This document shows positions 43,524 to 52,149 of a stretch of 64,000 nt of DNA, piece after piece. Location of the stretch: NCBI GenBank assembly GCA_964587815.1, contig CAZPMH010000001.1:62001-126000 (forward strand), in the 5' to 3' direction. The stretch is from UBA1672 sp964587815. GTDB taxonomy: Bacteria > Pseudomonadota > Alphaproteobacteria > Micavibrionales > Micavibrionaceae. How positions within the stretch are numbered: the stretch's first letter is position 1; each line of letters begins with the position of its first letter. Both the position numbers and the translations under genes were made by a program. The notes below the pieces were generated by a model. It made no database searches, was not told the DNA's origin, and saw only the letters and a program-made list of their open reading frames with translations.

Positions 43524-45152
43524 ATGACTCGATATATTTTTATTACCGGCGGTGTCGTTTCCTCATTAGGAAAGGGCCTCGGCTCCGCTGCGCTTGGGGC
43601 GTTGTTGCAGGCGCGCGGTTATCGCGTTCGTCTTTGTAAACTTGACCCATACCTTAATGTCGACCCCGGCACGATGAGCCCGTTTCAACATGGAGAAGTG
43701 TTCGTTACCGATGACGGAGCAGAGACTGACCTAGACCTTGGGCACTATGAGCGTTTTACGGGCGTTCCCGCTAAGGCAACAGACAATACAACGACAGGGC
43801 GTATTTATACCTCTGTTTTACAGAAAGAGCGTCGCGGCGAATATTTAGGAGCCACGATTCAGGTTATCCCGCATATCACGAACGAAATTCAGGATTTTAT
43901 CCGCGAAAAAGACGGCACGGCTGATTTTGTTTTGTGTGAAATTGGAGGGACCGTTGGCGATATTGAGAGTTTGCCGTTCTTAGAAGCTATTCGACAATTT
44001 GGTAACGAAGTAGGCCGAGAGCGCGCGATTTTTCTTCATGTTACTCTGCTGCCCTATATCCCAGCAGCAGGGGAGTTAAAGACCAAACCAACGCAGCATT
44101 CCGTTAAAGAACTTATGAGCTACGGTATCCGTCCGCAGATTCTTCTGTGTCGTGCAGATCGTGAAATTGAGGCGGAAGAGCGTCGCAAAATTGCACTGTT
44201 TTGTAATCTTGATGAGGCGAAGGTAATTCCTGCCTTGGATGTATCTTCTATCTATGAAGTACCATTGACGTACCATGAAGAAGGTTTGGATGCTCAGGTC
44301 ATGGACAGCTTCGGTATTAAGGACGTTCCTAACCTTGATTTATCCATTTGGGATAATATCGTCGACAATATCAAAGCGCCGGAAAGTGAAGTCACGATCG
44401 CTATTTGCGGTAAATATACGAACCTGACGGATAGTTATAAGTCTCTAAATGAAGCGCTTATTCATGGCGGTATCGCCAATAAGGTTAAAGTTAAGCTTAA
44501 GTTTATCGAATCTCAAATTTTCGAAACAGAAGATCCTGAGCAGCATTTGCATGATGTTCACGGTATTTTGGTGCCCGGTGGCTTTGGCGACCGTGGTGTT
44601 GAGGGAAAGATCAAAGCAGTTGAGTACGCTCGCAAACGTAATATTCCCTACTTTGGCATTTGCTACGGTATGCAGATGGCGGTGATTGAGGCTGCACGCA
44701 ATTTATGCGGTATAAAAGATGCGGGATCGAGTGAATTCAGCACAGATAATACGCCCGTTGTTGGCCTCATGACAGAATGGGTTAAGGGTAATCAAACCGA
44801 GGCACGCAGTTCGGATGAAGATTTAGGTGGTACAATGCGCCTAGGGGCTTATCCTGCCTTATTGAAGTCTGGTTCGAAAATTGCCGAGATTTACGGTTCA
44901 ACCGATATAAGCGAACGCCACAGACACCGTTATGAGGTGAATGTAAATTATGTCGAACAATTGGAAGAGGCAGGGCTTAAATTTTCAGGTATGTCGCCTG
45001 ATGGAAAGTTGCCTGAAATTGTTGAGTATGAGAATCACCCTTGGTTTGTGGGTGTTCAATTCCACCCTGAATTAAAATCGAAGCCGTTTGAGCCGCATCC
45101 GATTTTTGTGTCTTTTATTGAGGCCGCTCTGAAACAAAGTCGTTTGGTGTAA
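43524..45152 (+). CDS. pyrG: CTP synthase
   Basis: PyrG aminates UTP to CTP using glutamine. The 542-residue protein has an N-terminal synthetase domain (YIFITGGVVSSLGKGLGSA, CKLDPYLNVDPGTMSPFQHG, CEIGGTVGDIES). The C-terminal class I glutaminase domain has the oxyanion strand LVPGGFGDRG, the nucleophile elbow FGICYGMQMAVIEA with its cysteine, and VQFHPELKSKP with the His and Glu. With PyrH at 14605 it covers two steps of pyrimidine nucleotide synthesis. It lies 18 bases after secG. Confidence 0.97.
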   Translation: MTRYIFITGGVVSSLGKGLGSAALGALLQARGYRVRLCKLDPYLNVDPGTMSPFQHGEVFVTDDGAETDLDLGHYERFTGVPAKATDNTTTGRIYTSVLQKERRGEYLGATIQVIPHITNEIQDFIREKDGTADFVLCEIGGTVGDIESLPFLEAIRQFGNEVGRERAIFLHVTLLPYIPAAGELKTKPTQHSVKELMSYGIRPQILLCRADREIEAEERRKIALFCNLDEAKVIPALDVSSIYEVPLTYHEEGLDAQVMDSFGIKDVPNLDLSIWDNIVDNIKAPESEVTIAICGKYTNLTDSYKSLNEALIHGGIANKVKVKLKFIESQIFETEDPEQHLHDVHGILVPGGFGDRGVEGKIKAVEYARKRNIPYFGICYGMQMAVIEAARNLCGIKDAGSSEFSTDNTPVVGLMTEWVKGNQTEARSSDEDLGGTMRLGAYPALLKSGSKIAEIYGSTDISERHRHRYEVNVNYVEQLEEAGLKFSGMSPDGKLPEIVEYENHPWFVGVQFHPELKSKPFEPHPIFVSFIEAALKQSRLV

Positions 45153-45179
45153 TCTTTGATTTCAAGGTTTTCAAAGCTC

Positions 45180-45208
45180 TTGCATCCTTTGGAATTGCCG
45201 CTTACCCT
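45180..45208 (+). promoter_or_regulatory. possible kdsA promoter
   Basis: TTGCAT (45180-45185) and TACCCT (45203-45208) with 17-base spacing lie in the 91-base gap upstream of kdsA. The -35 hexamer is the same as in the rpsB promoter. Confidence 0.35.
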
Positions 45209-45243
45209 TTCATCATTCAAACTATTAAGTAAGTAAGATTCGT

Positions 45244-46071
45244 ATGACACAAAAAATCGTAAAAGTTGACCAGATTGAGATTTCTAACGACAAGCCCCTT
45301 ACCCTTATCGCAGGGCCATGTCAGCTGGAGAGTAAGGATCACGCGTTTGAGATGTGTGGTGCTTTGAAACAGCTTTCTTTGCGCCTTGGCATTCCGTTTA
45401 TTTACAAAACATCATACGACAAGGCGAACAGGACGTCCCTTTCAGGGAAGAGGGGTGTCGGTTTGGATGCAGGGCTTAATATTCTTGCAGAATTGAGAGA
45501 AGAGTTTGGCGTTCCCGTTTTGACCGATGTTCATACTGAGGATCAGTGTCGTGTTGCGGCAGAAGTTGTCGATGTGTTGCAAATTCCAGCATTTTTGTGT
45601 CGACAGACTGATTTGCTTGTTGCCGCGGCAAAGACTGGAAAGGTTATTAACGTCAAGAAGGGGCAGTTTCTCGCGCCTTGGGACATGAAAAACGTCGCGA
45701 ATAAGGTTTCCGAAAGTGGAAATGACAATATTCTTCTGACTGAGCGTGGCGCAAGTTTTGGCTATAACACACTGGTTTCTGATATGCGCTCCTTGCCGAT
45801 TATGGCGCAAACGGGCTATCCCGTGATTTATGATGCGACGCACAGCGTCCAACAGCCGGGCGGCCTCGGTGGTGCATCAGGCGGAGACCGTACGATGGTT
45901 CCCGTTCTGGCGCGTGCAGCCGTAGCTGTTGGCGTGGCCGGTGTTTTCATCGAAACGCATCAAGACCCCGACAATGCGCCATCTGACGGCCCGAATATGG
46001 TTAAGCTGGGAGAGCTTCCCGGTGTGCTGGAGACCCTTGTTCAGCTTGATAAAATTGCGAAAAACGTGTAG
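45244..46071 (+). CDS. kdsA: 3-deoxy-8-phosphooctulonate synthase, probably metal-dependent
   Basis: KdsA condenses arabinose 5-phosphate and phosphoenolpyruvate to KDO 8-phosphate for the LPS inner core. Enolase downstream makes the phosphoenolpyruvate. The 275-residue TIM barrel has LIAGPCQLESKDHAFEM near the N-terminus, YKTSYDKANRTS, ILLTERGASFGYNTLV, YDATHSVQQPGG and VPVLARAAVAVG. The Cys in AGPC is the metal ligand of class II KDO8P synthases, where E. coli has Asn, so a metal-dependent enzyme is inferred. An unknown gene separates it from eno. Confidence 0.95.
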   Translation: MTQKIVKVDQIEISNDKPLTLIAGPCQLESKDHAFEMCGALKQLSLRLGIPFIYKTSYDKANRTSLSGKRGVGLDAGLNILAELREEFGVPVLTDVHTEDQCRVAAEVVDVLQIPAFLCRQTDLLVAAAKTGKVINVKKGQFLAPWDMKNVANKVSESGNDNILLTERGASFGYNTLVSDMRSLPIMAQTGYPVIYDATHSVQQPGGLGGASGGDRTMVPVLARAAVAVGVAGVFIETHQDPDNAPSDGPNMVKLGELPGVLETLVQLDKIAKNV

Positions 46072-46115
46072 TATAATAGTAGAATTCATTATTTCGGTAG
46101 GAGACCGATTATCTA

Positions 46116-46514
46116 ATGACCGTTATACGTGGCGCATCGCAGTTTCTGAATCAAGCAACTTTGACAAATTTGCAAGGTACAGCTGCGCAATCAGCTAATG
46201 TACTTGGTGAAGCAGCGGGTGGTGTTGGCATTCTTGATATCGGCCGCAATCTCGCCGTTCAAGGTGTTGGTATTTCGAATAATGCGCGTAATTTAAACAG
46301 ACAGTTTTTAGAGCAATCTTCAGGGACTTTTAATCAACTTTTCTCCACAACGGGTGGAGGCAGCGCAACTGTTGAAGCTGCGCAAACTCAAATTTTGGCC
46401 TTGCGTTCATCTGTTCCCGCAACAAGAGAAACGCCCGATGTGCGTGAAGCTGTCGCCGAGGCCAGTGCCACCGCGGAAGCTGAGCGCGGCGCAATCGTTG
46501 ACGAGAGCATATAG
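46116..46514 (+). CDS. hypothetical protein, Ala/Gln/Thr-rich
   Basis: I do not recognise this 132-residue protein. It has no signal peptide, membrane helix or cysteine. It is rich in Ala, Gln, Asn, Gly and Thr and has an amphipathic pattern such as FLNQATLTNLQGTAAQSANV and NLAVQGVGISNNARNLNRQF, then an Ala/Glu-rich C-terminus. This composition is reminiscent of secreted filament-forming or disordered proteins, but that is a loose impression. GTAGGAG at 46097-46103 precedes the ATG by about 12 bases, so translation is plausible. It interrupts the usual kdsA-eno neighbourhood. A short exact TATAAT occurs 39 bases upstream but without a matching -35. Confidence 0.6.
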   Translation: MTVIRGASQFLNQATLTNLQGTAAQSANVLGEAAGGVGILDIGRNLAVQGVGISNNARNLNRQFLEQSSGTFNQLFSTTGGGSATVEAAQTQILALRSSVPATRETPDVREAVAEASATAEAERGAIVDESI

Positions 46515-46566
46515 ACTCACGTTTTTTGTGACTTTACCCTTTATCTTTTTTCTATATCCGCTAAAA

Positions 46567-46596
46567 CCTTTTGTGAGATTTATTTTACGCAAAAGG
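46567..46596 (+). promoter_or_regulatory. hairpin that could mask the eno ribosome site
   Basis: CCTTTTG (46567-46573) is complementary to CAAAAGG (46590-46596), and the right arm contains the AAAGGA ribosome-binding site of eno 10 bases before its ATG. Whether it folds in vivo is unknown. Confidence 0.3.
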
Positions 46597-46606
46597 ATTA
46601 CACAGC

Positions 46607-47890
46607 ATGACTGCTATTATCGATATTCACGCGCGCCAAATTCTTGATAGCCGCGGCAACCCAACAGTAGAAGTAGACGTTCAACTCGAGACAGGTGCGA
46701 TGGGTCGCGCCGCTGTACCATCAGGGGCGTCAACAGGCGTGCATGAAGCCGTTGAATTGCGCGATGGCGATAAAGACGCTTATCTTGGGAAAGGCGTGAC
46801 TAAGGCTGTTGATTTTGTGAATACGGAGATTTACGAGGCCTTGATTGGTATGGATGCAGAAGAGCAGATGCATATTGATCAAACGATGATTGATTTAGAC
46901 GGCACAGACAATAAAGGTCGTTTGGGTGCGAATGCGATTTTGGGTGTGTCTTTGGCGGTTGCAAAGGCGATGGCGGACGAATTGAGCACACCGTTATTCC
47001 GTTATGTTGGCGGCACGTTTGCGCATCAATTGCCAACACCGATGATGAATATCATTAATGGCGGCGCGCATGCGGATAATCCTGTTGATATTCAGGAATT
47101 CATGATCATGCCTGTGTCTGCGCCGACCTATGGTGACGGATTACGCATAGGCGCAGAGATTTTTCATGCGCTGAAAAAACAGCTATCTGCGGCAGGATAT
47201 AACACCAATGTTGGTGATGAGGGCGGCTTTGCGCCTGCAGTGAAGTCCTCTGATGAGGCTTTGGATTTCATCATGAAATCTATTGAAGCGGCAGGATATA
47301 AACCAAAAGATGATGTCGTTATTGCGCTGGATTCTGCTTCAACAGAGTTTTACAAAGACGGTAAATATCATCTTGAAGGCGAGGGCAAGGTTCTGAGTTC
47401 CGATGAGATGGTTTCCTACTATGCTGATCTTTGTGATCGCTACCCGATTGTTTCTATCGAAGACGGTTTGGCCGAAGATGACTGGGCGGGTTGGACGGCA
47501 CTGACGACGGCGCTCGGCGATAAGGTTCAGTTGGTAGGTGATGATTTGTACGTGACCAATGCGAAACGCCTGAAGCGTGGCATTGAAGAAAAGGCGGGGA
47601 ATGCGGTTCTTGTAAAGGTCAACCAGATCGGAACGCTGACAGAGACTTTAGAGACGATTGAAATGGCGAAGAAAGCCGGTTTTGGTATTGTTTTGTCTCA
47701 TCGCTCAGGCGAGACAGAAGATTCAACGATTGCTGACTTGGCTGTTGCAACCAATGCCGGGCAGATTAAAACAGGCTCGCTTTCACGCTCTGATCGTATT
47801 GCCAAATATAATCAACTTCTTCGCATTGAAGAGGAGCTTGGTTTGACAGCCGCTTATGCGGGAGACAGCTTTTTTAGAAAAGCGTCTTAA
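46607..47890 (+). CDS. eno: enolase
   Basis: Enolase interconverts 2-phosphoglycerate and phosphoenolpyruvate. The 427 residues show the full set of conserved segments: ILDSRGNPTVEVDV, VPSGASTGVHEAVELRDGD, GRLGANAILGVSLAVAKA, NIINGGAHADNPVDIQEFM, GDEGGFAP, VQLVGDDLYVTN, KVNQIGTL and LSHRSGETEDSTIADLAV with catalytic Lys and metal-binding residues. The reading frame of the next gene is open within the eno end, but its true start lies after the stop. An FtsB-like gene follows one gene later, as commonly found in proteobacteria. Confidence 0.97.
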   Translation: MTAIIDIHARQILDSRGNPTVEVDVQLETGAMGRAAVPSGASTGVHEAVELRDGDKDAYLGKGVTKAVDFVNTEIYEALIGMDAEEQMHIDQTMIDLDGTDNKGRLGANAILGVSLAVAKAMADELSTPLFRYVGGTFAHQLPTPMMNIINGGAHADNPVDIQEFMIMPVSAPTYGDGLRIGAEIFHALKKQLSAAGYNTNVGDEGGFAPAVKSSDEALDFIMKSIEAAGYKPKDDVVIALDSASTEFYKDGKYHLEGEGKVLSSDEMVSYYADLCDRYPIVSIEDGLAEDDWAGWTALTTALGDKVQLVGDDLYVTNAKRLKRGIEEKAGNAVLVKVNQIGTLTETLETIEMAKKAGFGIVLSHRSGETEDSTIADLAVATNAGQIKTGSLSRSDRIAKYNQLLRIEEELGLTAAYAGDSFFRKAS

Positions 47891-47951
47891 AAGAGAAGCT
47901 TGTAACGCTTTCTTTTCACAAATTCGGCGTGCCCGTGATATACTTAATTCT

Positions 47952-48554
47952 ATGGAAAAAGTTTCTTTTCTAAGTATTAAGCGGGCGCGCCATTTTATTA
48001 TCGCGGCGAGTGTTCTTGTGCTGATACCGTTGGTCTTGAGCTATTATGTCGGGCTTACGGGAAAAGTTATCGTTTCGACGTCAAAAACGCGCCTCGATCC
48101 TTATTTTGCCAAAACTGTTATCTATATTTTTGATCATTCTTACCGCGGAGCGTTCGGCTTGGTTTTAAATCAAGAGCCGCCGGAATTTCAGAAAAAGAAA
48201 TATAATTTAGATAAAACGTGGTCCGATGTTTCTCTTATGCGGGGGGGGCCTGTTCTTTTCCCTGAATATGAATTTGTTATTGAGAATCGTAAGAAAGCCT
48301 TAACGCATTGGCGTACCTTGCCTGTAAGAGTGTCTAGTTACGATGCTGCCAAGCATAAGGGCATTGATACCGTTTATTTGGGGGTTTCATCGTGGGGCAT
48401 GTCTCAGCTTGAGCGTGAGGTGAAAGCAACGGTTTGGGATGTGTATGAATGTAACGTGTGGGCTTTATTAACGCTGCACAATCACATTAATTTGTGGAAC
48501 AGCTTTCAGAACGAAGAAATAGGAAATATTTGCACCAAGGAAAAAGATGAATAA
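47952..48554 (+). CDS. AlgH/YqgE family protein with N-terminal membrane anchor
   Basis: This is a 200-residue member of the AlgH/YqgE (UPF0301) family, whose function is not settled. It contains GKVIVSTSKTRLDPYFAKTV, IYIFDHSYRGAFGLVLNQE, MRGGPVLFPEYEFV and a C-terminal YLGVSSWGMSQLEREVKATV that match the family core. Typical members are soluble proteins of about 185 residues starting at the GKLLIA-like strand. Here a hydrophobic helix at about residues 14-34 (HFIIAASVLVLIPLVLSYYV) precedes the core, so the protein is probably anchored with the domain outside the cytoplasm. The frame is open back into eno; ATG 47952 is the first start after eno's stop. Confidence 0.82.
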   Translation: MEKVSFLSIKRARHFIIAASVLVLIPLVLSYYVGLTGKVIVSTSKTRLDPYFAKTVIYIFDHSYRGAFGLVLNQEPPEFQKKKYNLDKTWSDVSLMRGGPVLFPEYEFVIENRKKALTHWRTLPVRVSSYDAAKHKGIDTVYLGVSSWGMSQLEREVKATVWDVYECNVWALLTLHNHINLWNSFQNEEIGNICTKEKDE

Positions 48555-48662
48555 ATAGAATCCCTTACGGTTTTTTCGGCGCTTTTGTTCTTGTTACGTT
48601 CACCCTAAGCCATTGACTCAGCTACATTTTTTAACTTGATCCACAGGAATCTTTATGATTCT

Positions 48663-48983
48663 ATGAGAATTATGAATTATCTTGTGGATATAAAGATCAT
48701 TTTGCGCAAACACTTCCCACTTATGATCGGGGTGTTTTTGTTCGCCTATTTTTTCTATCATGCCGCAACAGGGGACAGAAGCTTTGTTCGTATGGCAGAG
48801 TTAGAAACCATAGTTGCCTCAAAGGAAATGCTTCTGACCGCATTACAGAATGAACATCAAACTCTTGAAGAGCGTGTATCAATGATGCGCCCGTCAACAC
48901 TATCTGCTGACATGGCTGAAGAGCAAATTCGGTATGTTTTAGGATATCATCTGCAACATGAAATTGTCGTCATTAGCGACTAA
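48663..48983 (+). CDS. ftsB: FtsB/DivIC-like septum formation initiator protein
   Basis: This 106-residue protein has a short cytoplasmic N-terminus, one membrane helix (HFPLMIGVFLFAYFFYHAA), a coiled-coil segment (AELETIVASKEMLLTALQNEHQ TLEERV in two pieces, about 45-75) and a C-terminal LYPxxEE-like region (MAEEQIRYVLGYHLQHEIVV). This is the plan of FtsB, which bridges FtsL and FtsQ in the divisome. The position between eno and pdhA is typical for alphaproteobacteria. The start is uncertain: ATG 48663 or 48672, with a weak ribosome site for both. Confidence 0.8.
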   Translation: MRIMNYLVDIKIILRKHFPLMIGVFLFAYFFYHAATGDRSFVRMAELETIVASKEMLLTALQNEHQTLEERVSMMRPSTLSADMAEEQIRYVLGYHLQHEIVVISD

Positions 48984-49149
48984 GTATCATAAAATTTTAT
49001 TTTTTTCTTTTTCATATCACATTTTCCTTTAGAATCAGCGTTTTGCAGCGCAGCAATTCTGCTTTTTTCACTGGCAATCATTTTTTATATGGTGTAGCTG
49101 TTTGTGTGAATTTGATTTCACTGCACTATTCGTATTTGGAGGATATTTC

Positions 49150-50178
49150 GTGGCCGCTTCGAAGACCAAAAGTAAAAAACAATCCAAGCCATCAAAAAAA
49201 TCTAATGTTTCACCTGAGCCGAGCGCAGAAGAGCTAAAAACTCTTTATCGCGACATGTTGCTTATTCGTCGTTTTGAAGAAAAGGCGGGGCAACTTTACG
49301 GTATGGGGCTTATTGGAGGTTTTTGTCATCTTTATATCGGGCAAGAAGCTGTGGTTACAGGTATTTCATCTGTGCAGGAAGAACAGGACACTGTTGTAAC
49401 GACCTATCGCGATCACGCGCACATGTTGGCGTGTGATATGGACCCCAAAGGGATTATGGCCGAATTAACAGGCCGCATTGACGGTTATTCCCGCGGGAAG
49501 GGCGGCTCGATGCATATGTTTAGTTTGGAGAAGAACTTCTTTGGCGGGCATGGCATTGTTGGCGCGAGTACGTCAATTGGAACAGGGCTGGGCTTTGCGC
49601 ATAAGTACAAGGAAGACGGTGGCGTTGCCATTTCCTATACAGGCGATGGCGCGTCTAATCAGGGGCAGGTTGCAGAATGTTACAACATGGCTGCGCTTTG
49701 GGATTTGCCGATTTTATTCGTTATTGAAAACAACCAATATGGTATGGGCACGAGCGTCTCGCGTTCCTCTGCCGGCGAACTCTATCGTCGTGGTGAAGGC
49801 TACGGCATTCCCGGTGAACAGGTAGACGGCATGGATGTTTTTGCCGTTCAAGCCGCGGCGCGTCAGGCGCTCGATTATATTCGCGGCGGTGGCGGACCGT
49901 ATATCCTTGAGATGATGACGTATCGTTATCGCGGGCATTCTATGTCTGACCCTGCGAAATACCGCACGAAAGAAGAAGTTTCGGGTATGAAGGATGATCG
50001 TGACCCAATTACGCAGATTAAGAATCTGATGCAGGAACAGGGCATTGATGAAGCAGATATCAAAACGATTGATAAAGAAATTAAATCTATCGTAAACGAT
50101 GCCGCACAATTCGCTCAAGATAGCCCTGAGCCGCCGAAAGAAGACCTTTGGACAGATGTATTAGTGGAGACTGCTTAA
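49150..50178 (+). CDS. pdhA: pyruvate dehydrogenase E1 component, alpha subunit
   Basis: With PdhB this makes the thiamine-diphosphate-dependent E1 that decarboxylates pyruvate in the pyruvate dehydrogenase complex. The 342 residues show LYRDMLLIRRFEEKAGQLYG, GKGGSMHMF, the TPP/Mg-binding motif GDGASNQGQVAECYNMAALW followed by IENN, and the phosphorylation-loop region YRYRGHSMSDPAKYRTKEE. The frame opens at 49102, but GGAGGA (49138-49143) six bases before GTG 49150 marks the start. The N-terminus has a Lys/Ser-rich tail of about 25 residues. The preceding 166-base gap has no clear promoter by eye. Confidence 0.96.
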   Translation: MAASKTKSKKQSKPSKKSNVSPEPSAEELKTLYRDMLLIRRFEEKAGQLYGMGLIGGFCHLYIGQEAVVTGISSVQEEQDTVVTTYRDHAHMLACDMDPKGIMAELTGRIDGYSRGKGGSMHMFSLEKNFFGGHGIVGASTSIGTGLGFAHKYKEDGGVAISYTGDGASNQGQVAECYNMAALWDLPILFVIENNQYGMGTSVSRSSAGELYRRGEGYGIPGEQVDGMDVFAVQAAARQALDYIRGGGGPYILEMMTYRYRGHSMSDPAKYRTKEEVSGMKDDRDPITQIKNLMQEQGIDEADIKTIDKEIKSIVNDAAQFAQDSPEPPKEDLWTDVLVETA

Positions 50179-50179
50179 T

Positions 50180-51619
50180 ATGCCAACACAGATTTTAATG
50201 CCAGCTTTGTCGCCAACAATGACAGAAGGAAACCTTGCTAAATGGTTGAAATCAGAGGGAGATTCTGTTGAAGCGGGTGATGTAATCGCCGAGATTGAAA
50301 CGGATAAAGCCACCATGGAGGTTGAAGCCGTGGATGAAGGGATCTTAGGGAAAATTCTTATCTCCGAAGGGACAGAAGGTGTTGCCGTGAACACGCCGAT
50401 AGCGGTTTTGTTGGAAGAGGGCGAGAGCGCGGATGACATCGGTGATGATGTTGCGGCCATCCCCCCGGCATCCAATGATGACGCAGAGAAAAGCGAAAGC
50501 GACTCAACTTCGCCGAAAAGTGATGTACATGCGGATCAGCCTGTCGGTGCTGATGTTGATAATAGAGACATTTTGCACTTGCAAGGTGTTGTTATTGAAC
50601 CGCCACCTTTTGATGAGGCACCGTTTTTTGAAAATACAAAAGAACAGACGGTGCGCGAAGCGTTGCGCGATGCCATGGCAGAAGAGATGCGCGCCGATAA
50701 AGATGTGTATCTTATGGGCGAAGAGGTGGCTGAATATCAAGGTGCGTATAAAGTTTCGCAAGGTTTGCTTGATGAATTTGGTGCAAAGCGCGTGATTGAT
50801 ACACCGATTACTGAGCATGGTTTTGCAGGTTTGGCGGTCGGTTCGGCCATGAATGGTTTGAAGCCAATTGTCGAGTTCATGACTTGGAACTTCGGGATGC
50901 AGGCGATTGATCATATCATCAACTCCGCTGCGAAAACGCTGTATATGGCTGGTGGTAAACTGGGTACGCCGATTGTGTTCCGCGGGCCAAACGGCGCGGC
51001 CTCTCGCGTAGCGGCGCAGCACTCGCAGTGTTATGCGAGTTGGTATGGGCATATTCCTGGCCTTAAGGTTGTTTCCCCATGGTCAGCGGCAGATGCGAAG
51101 GGGTTGCTCAAAGCGGCTATTCGTGACCCGAACCCGGTTTGTGTTTTGGAAAATGAAATGCTGTACGGGCAGAGCTTTGATGTGCCGGAAGATGAAGATT
51201 ATGTTATTCCAATCGGACGCGCGAAGATTGAGCGCTCAGGCTCTGATGTCACGTTGGTTGCGTTTTCGATAATGGTCGGTAAGGCTCTGGAGGCCGCTGA
51301 GGCGTTGGCGGAAGAGGGGATTGATGCGGAAGTGATCAATTTACGCACAATTCGCCCGCTTGATCGCTATACGATTTTGGAAAGCGTGAAGAAAACCAAC
51401 CGTATTGTAAGCGTTGAAGAAGGTTGGCCGTTTGCGGGTATTGGCGCCGAGATTGCTGCGCTTTGTGGTGAGCATGCGTTTGATTATCTTGATGCGCCTG
51501 TCGCGCGCGTGTGTTCAGCAGATGTTCCATTGCCATATGCCGCAAATTTGGAAGCGATGGCCTTGCCGCAAGTTGGCGATATTGTCGAAGCGGCGAAAAA
51601 GGTTTGTTACAAAGACTAA
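50180..51619 (+). CDS. pdhB: pyruvate dehydrogenase E1 component, beta subunit with N-terminal lipoyl domain
   Basis: This is E1 beta, the partner of PdhA. The 479 residues begin with a lipoyl domain (1-80) whose attachment lysine is K43 in the motif ETDKATMEVEA. An acidic Ser/Asp linker follows (about 90-140), then the transketolase-like E1 beta core (VREALRDAMAEEMRADKDVY, GLAVGSAMNGLKPIVEFMTW, QHSQCYASWYGHIPGLKVV, LRTIRPLDRYTI). A lipoyl domain on E1 beta is characteristic of alphaproteobacteria. The domain is almost identical to that of PdhC: 13 differences in the first 89 residues, without gaps. The ATG follows the pdhA stop by 1 base. Confidence 0.96.
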   Translation: MPTQILMPALSPTMTEGNLAKWLKSEGDSVEAGDVIAEIETDKATMEVEAVDEGILGKILISEGTEGVAVNTPIAVLLEEGESADDIGDDVAAIPPASNDDAEKSESDSTSPKSDVHADQPVGADVDNRDILHLQGVVIEPPPFDEAPFFENTKEQTVREALRDAMAEEMRADKDVYLMGEEVAEYQGAYKVSQGLLDEFGAKRVIDTPITEHGFAGLAVGSAMNGLKPIVEFMTWNFGMQAIDHIINSAAKTLYMAGGKLGTPIVFRGPNGAASRVAAQHSQCYASWYGHIPGLKVVSPWSAADAKGLLKAAIRDPNPVCVLENEMLYGQSFDVPEDEDYVIPIGRAKIERSGSDVTLVAFSIMVGKALEAAEALAEEGIDAEVINLRTIRPLDRYTILESVKKTNRIVSVEEGWPFAGIGAEIAALCGEHAFDYLDAPVARVCSADVPLPYAANLEAMALPQVGDIVEAAKKVCYKD

Positions 51620-51637
51620 AAAGTGAGAGTTATTTTG

Positions 51638-52117
51638 ATGACTAAACGATTTTTCATTGCCACTTTTCTTTCAGCCAGTGTTTTCGGCTTCGTATTTTCA
51701 AATTGTCATGCGAGCGATAATATTGTTTCGGTGCCTGATCATTTGATACATATGCAAAAGTCAAAAAATGAGCGATGCAAGATTAACCAAAAGGCTACTA
51801 TTACAATTAATATCGGCAAGCAGGCCGATACGTTCAAAGAATTAAGCTTATATTCTAAAGAGCTTACAACGCAGGCGTTTGAGCATGCTCAAAAATTAAA
51901 CATCGCAGATTTTTCTATGCGTAATTCAAACCTGAATATTCAGCCCTCCCGTCAGAATTATAGCTTCGGAACGGAGCACAAATACCAAATTAGCGGCACA
52001 ATTAATTTTGAAAGTGAAGATTTGGAAAAGTCCATAGAATACGCCGATGTAATGAGCCAAAAAGGGTTTCGTGTTCATTATCGTGAGAATAAAAACGTTC
52101 CGCATTGCCGCCATTAA
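51638..52117 (+). CDS. hypothetical exported protein between pdhB and pdhC
   Basis: I do not recognise this 159-residue protein. A Sec signal peptide (KRFFIATFLSASVFGFVFS, cleavage near CHASDN) is followed by a small domain with alternating strands and a helix. ATITINIGKQADTFKELSLYS is followed by NLNIQPSRQNYSFGT, then YQISGTINFESEDLEKSIEY. The pattern loosely recalls the SIMPL (DUF541) fold, where a Tyr-containing strand precedes a repeat of the beta-alpha unit, but I would not assign it. GTG 51623 is also in frame; ATG 51638 gives a compact signal peptide. It lies in the middle of the pdh operon, so it is probably co-expressed with it. Confidence 0.72.
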   Translation: MTKRFFIATFLSASVFGFVFSNCHASDNIVSVPDHLIHMQKSKNERCKINQKATITINIGKQADTFKELSLYSKELTTQAFEHAQKLNIADFSMRNSNLNIQPSRQNYSFGTEHKYQISGTINFESEDLEKSIEYADVMSQKGFRVHYRENKNVPHCRH

Positions 52118-52149
52118 GTTTAACTGTTTAACAAAGATGTGAAATTAAT

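Noticed and set aside
45154..45176. CTTTGA/TCAAAG inverted repeat after pyrG as a terminator
   Set aside because: Six A/T-rich pairs with no T-run; too weak to call.
46072..46077. An exact TATAAT upstream of the unknown gene at 46116
   Set aside because: No -35 element at 16-18 bases; the nearest TTGATA is 20 bases away and the site overlaps the end of kdsA.
49045..49075. A small GCAG/CTGC hairpin followed by TTTTTT upstream of pdhA
   Set aside because: The stem is only 4 bases and no transcript is expected to end there.
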